Below are positions 51,063 to 59,375 of a stretch of DNA of 64,000 nt, piece by piece. Made by a program: the position numbers and the translations under genes. Position 1 is the first letter of the stretch. The number at the start of each line of letters is the position of its first letter. This stretch comes from Lentisphaerae bacterium ADurb.Bin242 (lineage in GTDB: Bacteria; Verrucomicrobiota; Lentisphaeria; Victivallales; UBA1829): contig MWCA01000020.1 in assembly GCA_002069785.1 (NCBI GenBank), forward strand, positions 1-64,000, in the 5' to 3' direction. Below the pieces are notes generated by a model. The model was not told the origin of the DNA, made no database searches, and was given only the letters and a program-made list of their open reading frames with translations.

Positions 51063-51163
51063 CCGACGAATCCTTTCTGTTTGTCCGGCATTTCTTCCGC
51101 CGTACGGTTGTTCTCCATTTCTGGACTTCATTCGTAAAAATATCATAATTCTTCCATAAAACC

Positions 51164-51191
51164 TTGAATTTTTCAGCAATAATACTATAAT
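51164..51191 (+). promoter_or_regulatory. Promoter of the PocR-AraC gene
   Basis: TTGAAT (51164-51169), a 16-bp spacer and TATAAT (51186-51191), in the AT-rich divergent region with the M14 gene. Confidence 0.7.
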
Positions 51192-51224
51192 TATCTCACA
51201 TTTCGCAGAAAAAACGGGGATCGC

Positions 51225-52049
51225 ATGATTCTTTCGGAATTGCTTCGTCTTCTGGAACGGAAAAACTCCGCCTCGATCAGCCTCGAGGTCCGGCATCCCG
51301 CATTCTACCGTGCGAACGCGCTCAAACTTGCGCCGGACCAGTATCTCCACCACAGCTCCTTCTGCCGCGCCGCCAAGATGTCCGACGCCAACTTTCTCTG
51401 TTCGGCCAACAAACACCGGAGTCTTCAGATCGCCTCGTTCGGACGCTCCTTCTGCGGGTGCTGTCCCCACGGGATCTGGGAGCTGGCGCAGCCGCTGCTC
51501 CTGAACGGCGAACTTGCCTGCGTCCTTTATCTGGGCAACTTCCGGGAGCAGCGGCCGCCGACGCTCTCCGGAGTCTCCTGGAACGGGGTTCTTCCGCCGG
51601 AGATTACGCCGGAAAAAAAGCTCCGGCTCCGGAAATGCGCCCGTTTCCTTGCGGAGTTCATCCGCTGCGAAATCGAACTTTTCGCCGGAACCGGCGCCAT
51701 GGACGGCAAGCAGCGCGACGAATCCTTCTACCTTGAAAACTGCCGGAGATTCATCGACTGTCATTATCTGGAGAACATCGCTCTCTCCGATCTGGCGGAC
51801 CTGCTGAAGATCCATCCGAACTACCTGGGGGCCCTCCTCAAGAAGCAGACCGGGCAGACCTTCCGCGGACTCCTGAACTCCCGCAGGATCGACGAGGCGA
51901 AAGTCTACCTGAAACTCCACAAGAATCTCTCCGTCTCGAAAATTGCGCGCCTGTGCGGTTTTTCCGACAGCAATTATTTCAGCGCCGTTTTCCATAAGCT
52001 TTCCGGCGTTTCCCCCGGTCAATACCGGAAAAATGAAAAAACAGAGTGA
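51225..52049 (+). CDS. AraC-family regulator with PocR-type sensor
   Basis: The 274-residue protein has an N-terminal PocR-like domain with a cysteine-rich core, SFGRSFCGCCPHGIWELAQP followed by LLNGELACVLYLGNF. The C-terminal AraC domain has both helix-turn-helices (LSDLADLLKIHPNYLGALLK and LSVSKIARLCGFSDSNYFSA). PocR domains bind small hydrocarbon-like ligands. It is divergent from the M14/FAD-oxidoreductase unit and upstream of an aldo-keto reductase, and may control either. Confidence 0.85.
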   Translation: MILSELLRLLERKNSASISLEVRHPAFYRANALKLAPDQYLHHSSFCRAAKMSDANFLCSANKHRSLQIASFGRSFCGCCPHGIWELAQPLLLNGELACVLYLGNFREQRPPTLSGVSWNGVLPPEITPEKKLRLRKCARFLAEFIRCEIELFAGTGAMDGKQRDESFYLENCRRFIDCHYLENIALSDLADLLKIHPNYLGALLKKQTGQTFRGLLNSRRIDEAKVYLKLHKNLSVSKIARLCGFSDSNYFSAVFHKLSGVSPGQYRKNEKTE

Positions 52050-52118
52050 CTTTCCGGAAAAACAGGCTACAGTAACAGGATATCGAATCCATGAACCATC
52101 AAAGAAAAGGAACAGACC

Positions 52119-53108
52119 ATGTATCAGGCCGATGAAAAACGGTACGAAACCATGAAATGGCGCCGGTGCGGGAAAAGCGGAATCCAGCTTCCGATGATCT
52201 CCCTCGGTTTGTGGCACAACTTCGGCAGTGTCGACGACTTTGCCAACGCGGAAAAAACAGCCCGGACCGCTTTCGACCTGGGCGTCACCCATTTCGACCT
52301 CGCCAATAACTACGGTCCGGAACCCGGCTCGGCGGAAACCAATTTCGGACGCATCCTCCGGAACGGGCTTGACAAGTATCGCGACGAGCTCATCATCTCC
52401 TCGAAGGCCGGATATCTGATGTGGCCCGGACCCTACGGCGAATGGGGGTCCCGCAAGAACCTGATCGCCAGCTGCGAACAGAGCCTGAAACGCCTCGGCC
52501 TGGAGTATGTCGATATTTTCTATCACCACCGGCCGGATGAAAACACCCCGCTGGAGGAATCCATGGGGGCGCTCGCCGATATTGTCCGTTCGGGCAAGGC
52601 GCTCTATGCGGGGATATCGAATTATCCGCTCGACCGTGCGCGGCAGGCGATTACAATGCTCCGGGAAATGAAAGTGCCGTGCCTGATCCACCAGATCCGC
52701 TACAACATGCTGAACCGCACCTGCGAACAATGCGGCATGTTCGATTTTCTGGCCGATGCCGGAGTCGGAGCCATCCTTTTTTCGCCGCTGGCGCAAGGGC
52801 TCCTGACCAACCGTTATCTGAACGGGATTCCCCAAGGTTCCCGGGCAACCCGCAACCACTTCCTCAAAGCGGAAAGCATCACACCGGAACTCCTCCGGAA
52901 AATCGCCGCCCTCGATGCGCTGGCGCACGAACGGGATCAATCGCTGGCGCAAATGGCGATCGCATGGATTCTGCGTCTCTGCGGCACGACCTCCGCGCTG
53001 GTCGGAGCCAGTTCGCCGGAACAGCTCTGCGACACGCTGAAAGCGCTGGACAACCTGGAGTTTTCCGCCGGGGAACTGGAGAAGATCGAGGCTGTCCTGG
53101 CCCCATGA
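52119..53108 (+). CDS. Aldo-keto reductase (YghZ-like)
   Basis: The 329-residue (alpha/beta)8 enzyme shows the tetrad of the family: Asp and Tyr in THFDLANNYGPEPGSAE, Lys in LIISSKAGYLMWPGPYGEWG, and His in IFYHHRPDENTP. The insertion WPGPYGEWGSRKNL is typical of YghZ/AKR14, reducing L-glyceraldehyde 3-phosphate and methylglyoxal with NADPH. The C-terminal TTSALVGASSPEQL binds the cofactor phosphate. It follows the PocR-AraC gene by 70 bp. Confidence 0.9.
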   Translation: MYQADEKRYETMKWRRCGKSGIQLPMISLGLWHNFGSVDDFANAEKTARTAFDLGVTHFDLANNYGPEPGSAETNFGRILRNGLDKYRDELIISSKAGYLMWPGPYGEWGSRKNLIASCEQSLKRLGLEYVDIFYHHRPDENTPLEESMGALADIVRSGKALYAGISNYPLDRARQAITMLREMKVPCLIHQIRYNMLNRTCEQCGMFDFLADAGVGAILFSPLAQGLLTNRYLNGIPQGSRATRNHFLKAESITPELLRKIAALDALAHERDQSLAQMAIAWILRLCGTTSALVGASSPEQLCDTLKALDNLEFSAGELEKIEAVLAP

Positions 53109-53118
53109 TCCGTTCCGG

Positions 53119-53736
53119 TCACGGACGCAAGTCGTGATAGACGCAGAGGGCGTCCGTCCACCGGACCAGCTGCTTCCGGTATTCGGCGCTGAACGGAGGC
53201 TCCGGGCATTCCAGGGAAAGCGCATACTCCAGAAGCGCCGCCAGAGCGGCCGCCTGTCCGGGGTCTCCGGCGTCCGCTTCCGGCACGAATCCGGACTCCT
53301 GAAGAAAGACGAGCTTCGCCGCCGCCACGGAAAACGTGCCGTCCACGATCCCGGCGAGCCGTCCCAGGAGGACGCGCAGCGACCGATAGGTTTGCGGCAG
53401 TTCCAGCATGGAGTGGGTGTGCTTGAGCAGAAACCGGGCGTAGTCGCACGCTTTCAGATAATTTTCCGGCCGGTTGGCGATCGCATCGAAACACGCCTTC
53501 GGCTCATGCGACTTCATGTAGAACAGACTGGAATTCCCGGTATTTTCCCGGAATTCGATCGTGAGTTCGCGGAAGAGTCCCGCGAACGGAAACTTTTTTG
53601 CGCCGGTCCCGCAAGCGCCCTTCAACAGGAAATCCAGCCGTCCGAAGCCGGGACTGAGCCCGTTCACGATCAGGCTGGTTTCCTGAAACGGAGTTTTGCG
53701 CAAAATGATGTAATCGGTTTTCAGCACGGCAAACAA
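53119..53736 (-). CDS. recO: DNA repair protein RecO
   Basis: The 205-residue protein starts with the RecO OB-fold pattern (TDYIILRKTPFQETSLIVNG, GRLDFLLKGACGTGAKKF). A helical domain follows (ENYLKACDYARFLLKHTHSM) and VFLQESGFVPE, where the zinc-binding cysteines of some RecO proteins are missing. It is shorter than E. coli RecO (242 residues). RecO loads RecA onto SSB-coated DNA with RecR. It lies directly downstream of nadA on the same strand. Confidence 0.8.
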   Translation of the reverse strand: MFAVLKTDYIILRKTPFQETSLIVNGLSPGFGRLDFLLKGACGTGAKKFPFAGLFRELTIEFRENTGNSSLFYMKSHEPKACFDAIANRPENYLKACDYARFLLKHTHSMLELPQTYRSLRVLLGRLAGIVDGTFSVAAAKLVFLQESGFVPEADAGDPGQAAALAALLEYALSLECPEPPFSAEYRKQLVRWTDALCVYHDLRP

Positions 53737-53773
53737 CTCCTTGCGGTCCGGTATCCGTGTTCGGGCGGGACGC

Positions 53774-54697
53774 TTACTTCGACATTTCCAGCATTCTCCG
53801 GATCGGAATGCGCGCGCGGTCCATCAGTTCCCGGGGAAGCTCCACCTTGTATTCCATATTTTCGAGAGACCGGAGGACATCCTCCAGCCGGATCAGCTTC
53901 ATGAAGGGGCAGACGGCCTGGACGGAAGCGGGAATGAAGACCTTGCCGGGGTTTTCCTTTTGAAGACGGTGCAGGATTCCGATTTCCGTCACGATGATGA
54001 ATTCCTTCGCCAGACTTTTCCGTGCGTAGGCGCAGATGCCGCCCGTGCTCAGGAATTCGTCCACCAGCGGCGCAATCTCCGGATTGCACTCGGGATGCGC
54101 CAGAACGACCGCATTCGGAAACTCGCGCTTGCGCCGTTCCAGTTCGGCGTTTTCGATCCGCCGGTGCGTGGGGCAGAAGCCCGGCCACAGGATCATTCTG
54201 CGGCCGGTGCGGTTTATGATGTTCTGTCCGAGATTCCGGTCCGGAACGAACAGAATCTCCTTGCCGACGGGAATCCGGGAAACGATTTTTTCGGCGTTGG
54301 CGCTGGTCACGCAGATGTCGGATTCCGCCTTGACCTCGGCCGTGCTGTTGACATAGGTGACCACCTCGGCGCCGGGATGCCGGGCCTTGAGATCGCGCAG
54401 TTCCGCGGCGTTCGCCATATCCGCCATGGGACATCCGGCGGCAAGGACGGGAAGAAGGACCGTTTTCGAGGGGGAAAGGATCTTGGCCGTCTCGGCCATG
54501 AAAGTCACGCCGCAGAAAACAATTACCCCGGCTTCGGTTTCGGCGGCGCGGATGCTCAGTTCGAGGGAGTCCCCCGTGAAGTCGGCGATGTCCTGCACCT
54601 CGGCCAGTTCATAGTTGTGCGCGAGGATGACGGCGCGGCGTTCCTGTTTCAGGCGGGCGATCTTCTCGATGAGCTTGTTCTGGTCCATGTCTGCCAT
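53774..54697 (-). CDS. nadA: Quinolinate synthase A
   Basis: The 307-residue protein matches NadA: AVILAHNYELAEVQDIADFT, GDSLELS, IVFCGVTFMAETAKILSPSK, LAAGCPMADM (cluster Cys), WPGFCPTHRRI (cluster Cys), AHPECNPEI and FIPASVQAVCPFMKLI (third cluster Cys). It makes quinolinate from iminoaspartate and dihydroxyacetone phosphate for NAD synthesis, using a 4Fe-4S cluster. The start at 54697 follows GGAAAGGG. nadB and nadC are not in the window. Confidence 0.95.
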   Translation of the reverse strand: MADMDQNKLIEKIARLKQERRAVILAHNYELAEVQDIADFTGDSLELSIRAAETEAGVIVFCGVTFMAETAKILSPSKTVLLPVLAAGCPMADMANAAELRDLKARHPGAEVVTYVNSTAEVKAESDICVTSANAEKIVSRIPVGKEILFVPDRNLGQNIINRTGRRMILWPGFCPTHRRIENAELERRKREFPNAVVLAHPECNPEIAPLVDEFLSTGGICAYARKSLAKEFIIVTEIGILHRLQKENPGKVFIPASVQAVCPFMKLIRLEDVLRSLENMEYKVELPRELMDRARIPIRRMLEMSK

Positions 54698-54719
54698 GAG
54701 GTCGGGCCCTTTCCGTTTT

Positions 54720-55874
54720 TCAGAGTTCTGCTTTGAGAACGAGGTCCAGCACTTCGGCGGCCTCGCCTCGGGAAACATCCGTCTGCCAGAGCGCGGCAAA
54801 ACCGGCGCGGATGGCTTCCGGATCGTTTCCGAATTCGCGGCGGGCGGCCAGCAGGGCGCCCTTGGCGAAGTTCACGGGGCGCACCCCCTGGCTCAGGGCC
54901 AGACGCATGGTCCCGATGACGCGGTCGTCCCAGGAGAGCTTCCGCGGGATGTCCCGGATCACGCGGTCGATGGCGTCGGAAAGATACACGTTCTGCATGC
55001 GGGCGATCAGCCCCTCGGCATATTTGCGCATGCCTTCCGGCGTGAACATCTCGTCGACCCCGGCGTATTTGCGGCAGAGCGCCGCGCCGGACTCTTCGAT
55101 GAAGGCCTTGCGCCCGATCGCCACCAGCTCCGGATGTTCCGCCAGTTCGGCCATGGTGCGAAGTCCTTTGATGGAGCCCAGCATGCCGAGCAGGAAATGA
55201 GTGGCGTTGTGACCGTAGAGCTTGGCGAATTCAAAGGGGAAGAGATCGTTCTTGACGTAAAGATTCTGAACACGCCGGTTCTCGATGCCGGGCGCATGGG
55301 AGATCAGAATCCAGTTGAATTCCTCCACCAGATGGGCGCGGTCGAGACCGGGCGCCAGCGGGACGAGGGAGCGTTTCTGGCAGTCTTCGCCGCGGGCGAC
55401 GTCGCTCATCTTCCCGATCACGGTGTTCAGGTAAAAGGTATGCGGGAAAGCCTCGCCGACTTCCTTTTCGAGCTTTTCGGCGGCGTGGTTGTCGTTTTCG
55501 GCCGTATAAATGTAGCGGGTGGCGTTCGGGTTGCGGCGGAAACCTTCGCGGAGCCATTGCGCGGTGGCTCCGAAAAATTTCACGCTCGGAAGCGCAGTGG
55601 CGATCTCGGCCGCATTCGCCGCGGCGTCGATGAGTTTCTCCAGCTCGTCGGGTTTCGCGGGACTGTAGAGTTCCAGATTCGGACAGGTTTCCTGATAAAC
55701 GCGGTCGGGAGCGGCGATGTTGACCGTGATGACGCCTCCGGTGGAATTCACGGTGTTCTTGACCGCCTCGTCGACCTCCGCCACGATAATTTTGTCAAAG
55801 CCTCCCCGGGTCGCGCCCGAAACAAAGATTCCCGTCTGGATGGGGCCCAGCCCGATGCCGAGAAAGATTTTCAT
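54720..55874 (-). CDS. Mannitol dehydrogenase-family protein (mannitol-1-phosphate 5-dehydrogenase-like)
   Basis: The 384-residue protein begins with a Rossmann-like strand (IFLGIGLGPIQTGIFVSGAT) and has the polyol dehydrogenase body: YTAENDNHAAEKLEKEVGEA, NTVIGKMSDV, and LYGHNATHFLLGMLGSIKGL with the catalytic Lys/His region. Family members interconvert fructose 6-phosphate and mannitol 1-phosphate, or hexuronates. No mannitol transporter is adjacent. It precedes nadA by 22 bp in the same direction, perhaps only by chance of order. Confidence 0.75.
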   Translation of the reverse strand: MKIFLGIGLGPIQTGIFVSGATRGGFDKIIVAEVDEAVKNTVNSTGGVITVNIAAPDRVYQETCPNLELYSPAKPDELEKLIDAAANAAEIATALPSVKFFGATAQWLREGFRRNPNATRYIYTAENDNHAAEKLEKEVGEAFPHTFYLNTVIGKMSDVARGEDCQKRSLVPLAPGLDRAHLVEEFNWILISHAPGIENRRVQNLYVKNDLFPFEFAKLYGHNATHFLLGMLGSIKGLRTMAELAEHPELVAIGRKAFIEESGAALCRKYAGVDEMFTPEGMRKYAEGLIARMQNVYLSDAIDRVIRDIPRKLSWDDRVIGTMRLALSQGVRPVNFAKGALLAARREFGNDPEAIRAGFAALWQTDVSRGEAAEVLDLVLKAEL

Positions 55875-55995
55875 GAAAAACCCCTTTCAATATGGATTTG
55901 GATTTCCGCAAAAAATTTTCCGGGGTAATATACCTTTTTTCCTCTGTTTTTACAATAGCGGATCGTGAAAATTCGTTTTCCGGCGTCCCGCCGAT

Positions 55996-56024
55996 TTGCC
56001 CCGGCCGCTTTTCTGTAGTATATT
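55996..56024 (+). promoter_or_regulatory. Promoter of the UDP-sugar pyrophosphorylase operon
   Basis: TTGCCC (55996-56001), a 17-bp spacer and TATATT (56019-56024). Confidence 0.65.
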
Positions 56025-56058
56025 ACCGGGGAAAAGCAACAAGGAGTCTCTCGAAATC

Positions 56059-57468
56059 ATGATGGAAACGCTGAAACAACCGAAACAGGATTTTATCGCC
56101 CGGACCCTTTCCCGTCTCACGGGAGATTCCCGGAAAAATCTGGAAAAACAGCTCTCCGAAATCGATCCGGAGGAACTTGATGCGCTGATCCGGGATTATG
56201 TGCTGAAAAAACCCGAAACCAGAATTCCCTCCGACCTGACCCCCGCGCCGTTCTTCCGGCTGAAACCCGAAAACGGCCGACAGGCGGCCTATTACCGGCA
56301 GGCGGAGCAAAAAGGGAAAGAACTTCTCTCGGACGGCAAAGTCGTCCTGCTGGTGGTCGCGGGCGGACAGGGCACCCGGCTCGGCTTCGACGGTCCCAAG
56401 GGAACCTACCCGATCACGCCCGTGAAAGGGAAAACGCTGTTCCAGTATTTCGCCGAGGAGATCGCCCGCGTATCCGAGAAATACGGAGCGGTCATTCCGT
56501 GGTACATCATGACCAGCGAGCTCAACGACACCGCCACCCGCGCCTTCTTCAAAGAACACGCCTTCTTCGGGCTGCCCGTGAAATCGGTCCGTTTCTTCAC
56601 GCAGGGAACCATGCCCGCCATTTCTTATGACGGCAAACTCCTGCTAGGAAGCCCCGACTCCCTCGCGCTCTCCCCCAACGGACACGGCGGCACGCTGCTG
56701 GCACTGAAAAAATCCGGCGCACTGGCGGAAATGAAGTCCGAAGGCGTGGAATACATCTCCTATTTCCAGGTGGACAACCCGCTGGCGCCGATGGCCGATC
56801 CCCTCTTCCTCGGGCTTCACTGTCTGGAAGGCTCCCAGATGAGCTCCCGGATGCTCCCCAAAACCAATCCCCATGAAAAGCTCGGCAACTTCTGCATGTC
56901 CGGCGGTAAACTCCGGATCATCGAATACAGCGACATGCCCGACGCCCTTACGGAAAAAAAGAATCCGGACGGTTCGCTCGCGTTCCTGGCCGGTAGCCCC
57001 GCCATCCACGTCATCAGCCGCGATTTCGTCGAGGAGCTCACCCGCGACGGACGCCTGAACCTTCCGTGGCACCGGGCCGACAAAAAAGTTCCGTTCATCA
57101 GTGAAAACGGCGAGCTGGTCAAGCCCGAGACGCCGAATGCCGTCAAGCTCGAGTCCTTCATTTTCGACGCCCTTCCGCTGGCCCGGAAAACCATGATCCT
57201 CGAAGGCTGCCGCGCCGAACACTTCTCCCCCACCAAGAACCCGACCGGAGTCGATTCCGTGGAATCCTGCCGCGAAATGCTCAGCGTCCGCGACGCCCGC
57301 CGTCTGGAACTGGCCGGAATCCGCGTCCCGCGCAAGAGCGACGGCTCCCCGGACTGCGTCGTGGAAATATCGCCCCGCACGGTCTGCGACGACGAAGATG
57401 CGAAACAACGTCTCAACCCAGCCCGGCACGCCGCACCGCAAGCCGGGGGAAAGGCCTATTATGAATAA
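56059..57468 (+). CDS. UDPGP-family (eukaryotic-type) UDP-sugar pyrophosphorylase
   Basis: The 469-residue protein has the signature VVAGGQGTRLGFDGPKGTYP, then PNGHGGTLLALKKSG, YFQVDNPLAPMADPLFLG and FIFDALPLARKTMILEGCR. This is the UAP1/UDPGP type common in eukaryotes and in planctomycete-verrucomicrobial relatives, unlike bacterial GalU or GlmU. It makes UDP-GlcNAc, UDP-GalNAc or UDP-glucose from UTP and the sugar phosphate; which one is unclear. The next gene starts inside its 3' end. A first ATG at 56059 follows AAGGAG. Confidence 0.9.
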   Translation: MMETLKQPKQDFIARTLSRLTGDSRKNLEKQLSEIDPEELDALIRDYVLKKPETRIPSDLTPAPFFRLKPENGRQAAYYRQAEQKGKELLSDGKVVLLVVAGGQGTRLGFDGPKGTYPITPVKGKTLFQYFAEEIARVSEKYGAVIPWYIMTSELNDTATRAFFKEHAFFGLPVKSVRFFTQGTMPAISYDGKLLLGSPDSLALSPNGHGGTLLALKKSGALAEMKSEGVEYISYFQVDNPLAPMADPLFLGLHCLEGSQMSSRMLPKTNPHEKLGNFCMSGGKLRIIEYSDMPDALTEKKNPDGSLAFLAGSPAIHVISRDFVEELTRDGRLNLPWHRADKKVPFISENGELVKPETPNAVKLESFIFDALPLARKTMILEGCRAEHFSPTKNPTGVDSVESCREMLSVRDARRLELAGIRVPRKSDGSPDCVVEISPRTVCDDEDAKQRLNPARHAAPQAGGKAYYE

Positions 57469-57790
57469 AATCGTACAGGTGGACATCGAAGACATCATTT
57501 TCGATCCGGAGGACGTCGGCAGCATGCTAACCAACTGCCTGAAGCGTCCGCGCAAGGTCCGGCTCGCCGGAGCTTGCGACACGGGCGGAATCCTGGTCGT
57601 CTCGTTCGAGGATTCGCCGGAACGGTCGGAATCGCAGATTGTCCTGGCGCCATTCCCGGAACCCGGCGCGGACGAGATCGCCAGCGAGATTTCCATGCGC
57701 TACCAGAAGGGCTTTACGCTGCGTTCCTCTTTCCGGGCGGGCGACAGCCTCTGGGGGCTCTTCGAATACAACAAGCCGCCGAAGGCGTAA
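57461..57790 (+). CDS. Conserved small protein, unknown
   Basis: The 109-residue cytoplasmic protein starts at an ATG overlapping the previous gene by eight bases, with GGGGGAAAGG upstream. The start MNKIVQVDIEDIIFDPEDVG and the mixed alpha/beta character give no family that I recognise. Translational coupling with the pyrophosphorylase and the following yraN suggests an ordinary housekeeping operon. Confidence 0.65.
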   Translation: MNKIVQVDIEDIIFDPEDVGSMLTNCLKRPRKVRLAGACDTGGILVVSFEDSPERSESQIVLAPFPEPGADEIASEISMRYQKGFTLRSSFRAGDSLWGLFEYNKPPKA

Positions 57791-57797
57791 CGCGCCG

Positions 57798-58241
57798 ATG
57801 AAACGTCTCCGCCGAGGAAAAGCCGCACACCTCCGTCTGGGCGCCGCCGGGGAAACGGCCGCCGTGCGGATGTTCGAGAACATGGACTGCGATGTCCTGA
57901 TGCGGGACTACCGGATGAAAAACGGCGAGATCGACCTGATCGTCCGCGACGGTCTGAGCCTCGTTTTCGCGGAAGTCAAGACCCGCCGGACCAAGACGCG
58001 CACACAGGCGGACGAATCCCGGCCCGCGGCTTCGTTGAAAACGCCGCAGAAACGGCGAATCTACCGGGCCGCCTTCACCTATATGCGGGAGATCGGCAAA
58101 CCGGCGGTCCCCTACCGCTTCGACCTGGTGGAAGTGGTGTTCCTGAAGGCAAGACTGTATAAAATGTTTCACTGGAAATCCCATTTCGGGATCCGGACGC
58201 TCCGCCGCGGAACCGGAAACGTACCCAATCTTTTCAAGTAA
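57798..58241 (+). CDS. YraN/UPF0102-family endonuclease-like protein
   Basis: The 147-residue protein has the RecB-type nuclease-like core of the family: LGAAGETAAVRMFENMDCDV, the motif GEIDLIVRDGLSLVFAEVKT (Glu/Asp ... Glu-x-Lys) and TPQKRRIYRAAFTYM. Its function is unproven in most bacteria; Holliday-junction-like resolvase or repair roles are proposed. It starts seven bases after the previous stop. Confidence 0.9.
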   Translation: MKRLRRGKAAHLRLGAAGETAAVRMFENMDCDVLMRDYRMKNGEIDLIVRDGLSLVFAEVKTRRTKTRTQADESRPAASLKTPQKRRIYRAAFTYMREIGKPAVPYRFDLVEVVFLKARLYKMFHWKSHFGIRTLRRGTGNVPNLFK

Positions 58242-58256
58242 AAAAGGAGGGAAGGC

Positions 58257-59315
58257 ATGGAGAAAATCGGAATTTTCTTCCATAGGTTGCGGGAACACTT
58301 TCTCTGGTTCCGGAAACGTTTCTTCCCTCTGCGTCTTACCATCCTTCTGGCGCTTCTGGCGGTACCGCTCGTGGAACGGGGCTGCGGTCCGCATCCGAGC
58401 GGACACCCTTTCTCGTGGATGATTCAGGAACTGGTGTATATCGCAAGCGAAAGCATCCGCGCCGCAAGCGAACCGAAAGTCGTGCATTCCCAGCTGGTTT
58501 TCAACAAAGCCGGGGAATGCGCCAAACTGAAACAGATTCTGGCGCCCTGCCTCGCCCAGCTTCCGCCGGGACTGCTGGACAAAAAGCCCATGGACAGCGA
58601 CTTGCAAGCACTGTATGCGGAGGCGGCACGTCTCAAGATCGAGCCTTATGCTTCACAAGACTATAAGACCTTCCGCCGGAAGCTGTTCACCGATGCGCAG
58701 TCCGAAACAAACCGGATGCTGGCATCCTCCTGGGCCGAAGTGAAAGAGGACATTTTCCGTTTCTACGGCTGGAATCTGAAAGATTCTTTTTCTTTTCTCA
58801 TCGGGATATTCTGTTATATGTTCCCGCTTTATTTCATTTTTCAACTGGGGCTTGCGGCATTGGCCGGATACGTCCTGTATTATAAAAAAAGCCGTTTGAT
58901 TGCATGGGGACTCCCTCTCGGAATATTCCTGTATTTCATAATATTCCCTCTGCACGGATTGCCCCCCTGGGTTCTCATGAAAACCGTTTCCATGATGGAC
59001 GTCGTCTTTGTCTATATTCCGAAGCCGTGCATGGCCGCCGCAATGACGATGACCGGAATCCGATGCCGGGAGAAAGGGGTATCTCCGGGAAAATTCCTCG
59101 GCTGGCTGGCTCTTCTGGCGGGACTCCTTGCGGTTCTTGTCAATCTGTATCCATACAGCCTGTGGGAAGTCCCGTTCCACTCCGGACGCTGGACTCCCTA
59201 CTGGATTCTCGGAGGGATTCTTCTCCTTCTCCTGCCTCTCGTCCTCCGGGAACAAGCCCCGTTCCGGGGAAATACGGAAGACGCCCCGAACGAAACGATG
59301 AGGAAAGAAGATTGA
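58257..59315 (+). CDS. Multi-pass membrane protein, unknown
   Basis: The 352-residue protein has one membrane helix near the N-terminus (LTILLALLAVPLVERGC). A polar ~120-residue region likely outside the cytoplasm follows, then five or so helices in the C-terminal half (SFLIGIFCYMFPLYFIFQLG; GLPLGIFLYFIIFPLHGLPP; LGWLALLAGLLAVLVNLYPY; ILGGILLLLLPLVL). No enzyme motif is visible. It follows yraN after 15 bp with AAGGAGGG before the ATG, and the aroA promoter overlaps its stop codon. Confidence 0.7.
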   Translation: MEKIGIFFHRLREHFLWFRKRFFPLRLTILLALLAVPLVERGCGPHPSGHPFSWMIQELVYIASESIRAASEPKVVHSQLVFNKAGECAKLKQILAPCLAQLPPGLLDKKPMDSDLQALYAEAARLKIEPYASQDYKTFRRKLFTDAQSETNRMLASSWAEVKEDIFRFYGWNLKDSFSFLIGIFCYMFPLYFIFQLGLAALAGYVLYYKKSRLIAWGLPLGIFLYFIIFPLHGLPPWVLMKTVSMMDVVFVYIPKPCMAAAMTMTGIRCREKGVSPGKFLGWLALLAGLLAVLVNLYPYSLWEVPFHSGRWTPYWILGGILLLLLPLVLREQAPFRGNTEDAPNETMRKED

Positions 59316-59340
59316 CTTTTCGGAATTCCGGTCGTATATT
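59312..59340 (+). promoter_or_regulatory. aroA promoter
   Basis: TTGACT (59312-59317), a 17-bp spacer and TATATT (59335-59340), a near-consensus promoter. Confidence 0.8.
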
Positions 59341-59375
59341 ACAGCACATTCTTTTTTTATCGAAAGGCATTGCAA

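Noticed and set aside
51063-53225. Upstream extension of the M14 peptidase frame (1092 codons in all)
   Set aside because: The upstream part is antisense to the PocR-AraC and aldo-keto reductase genes. The real start, with RBS, is at 51062.
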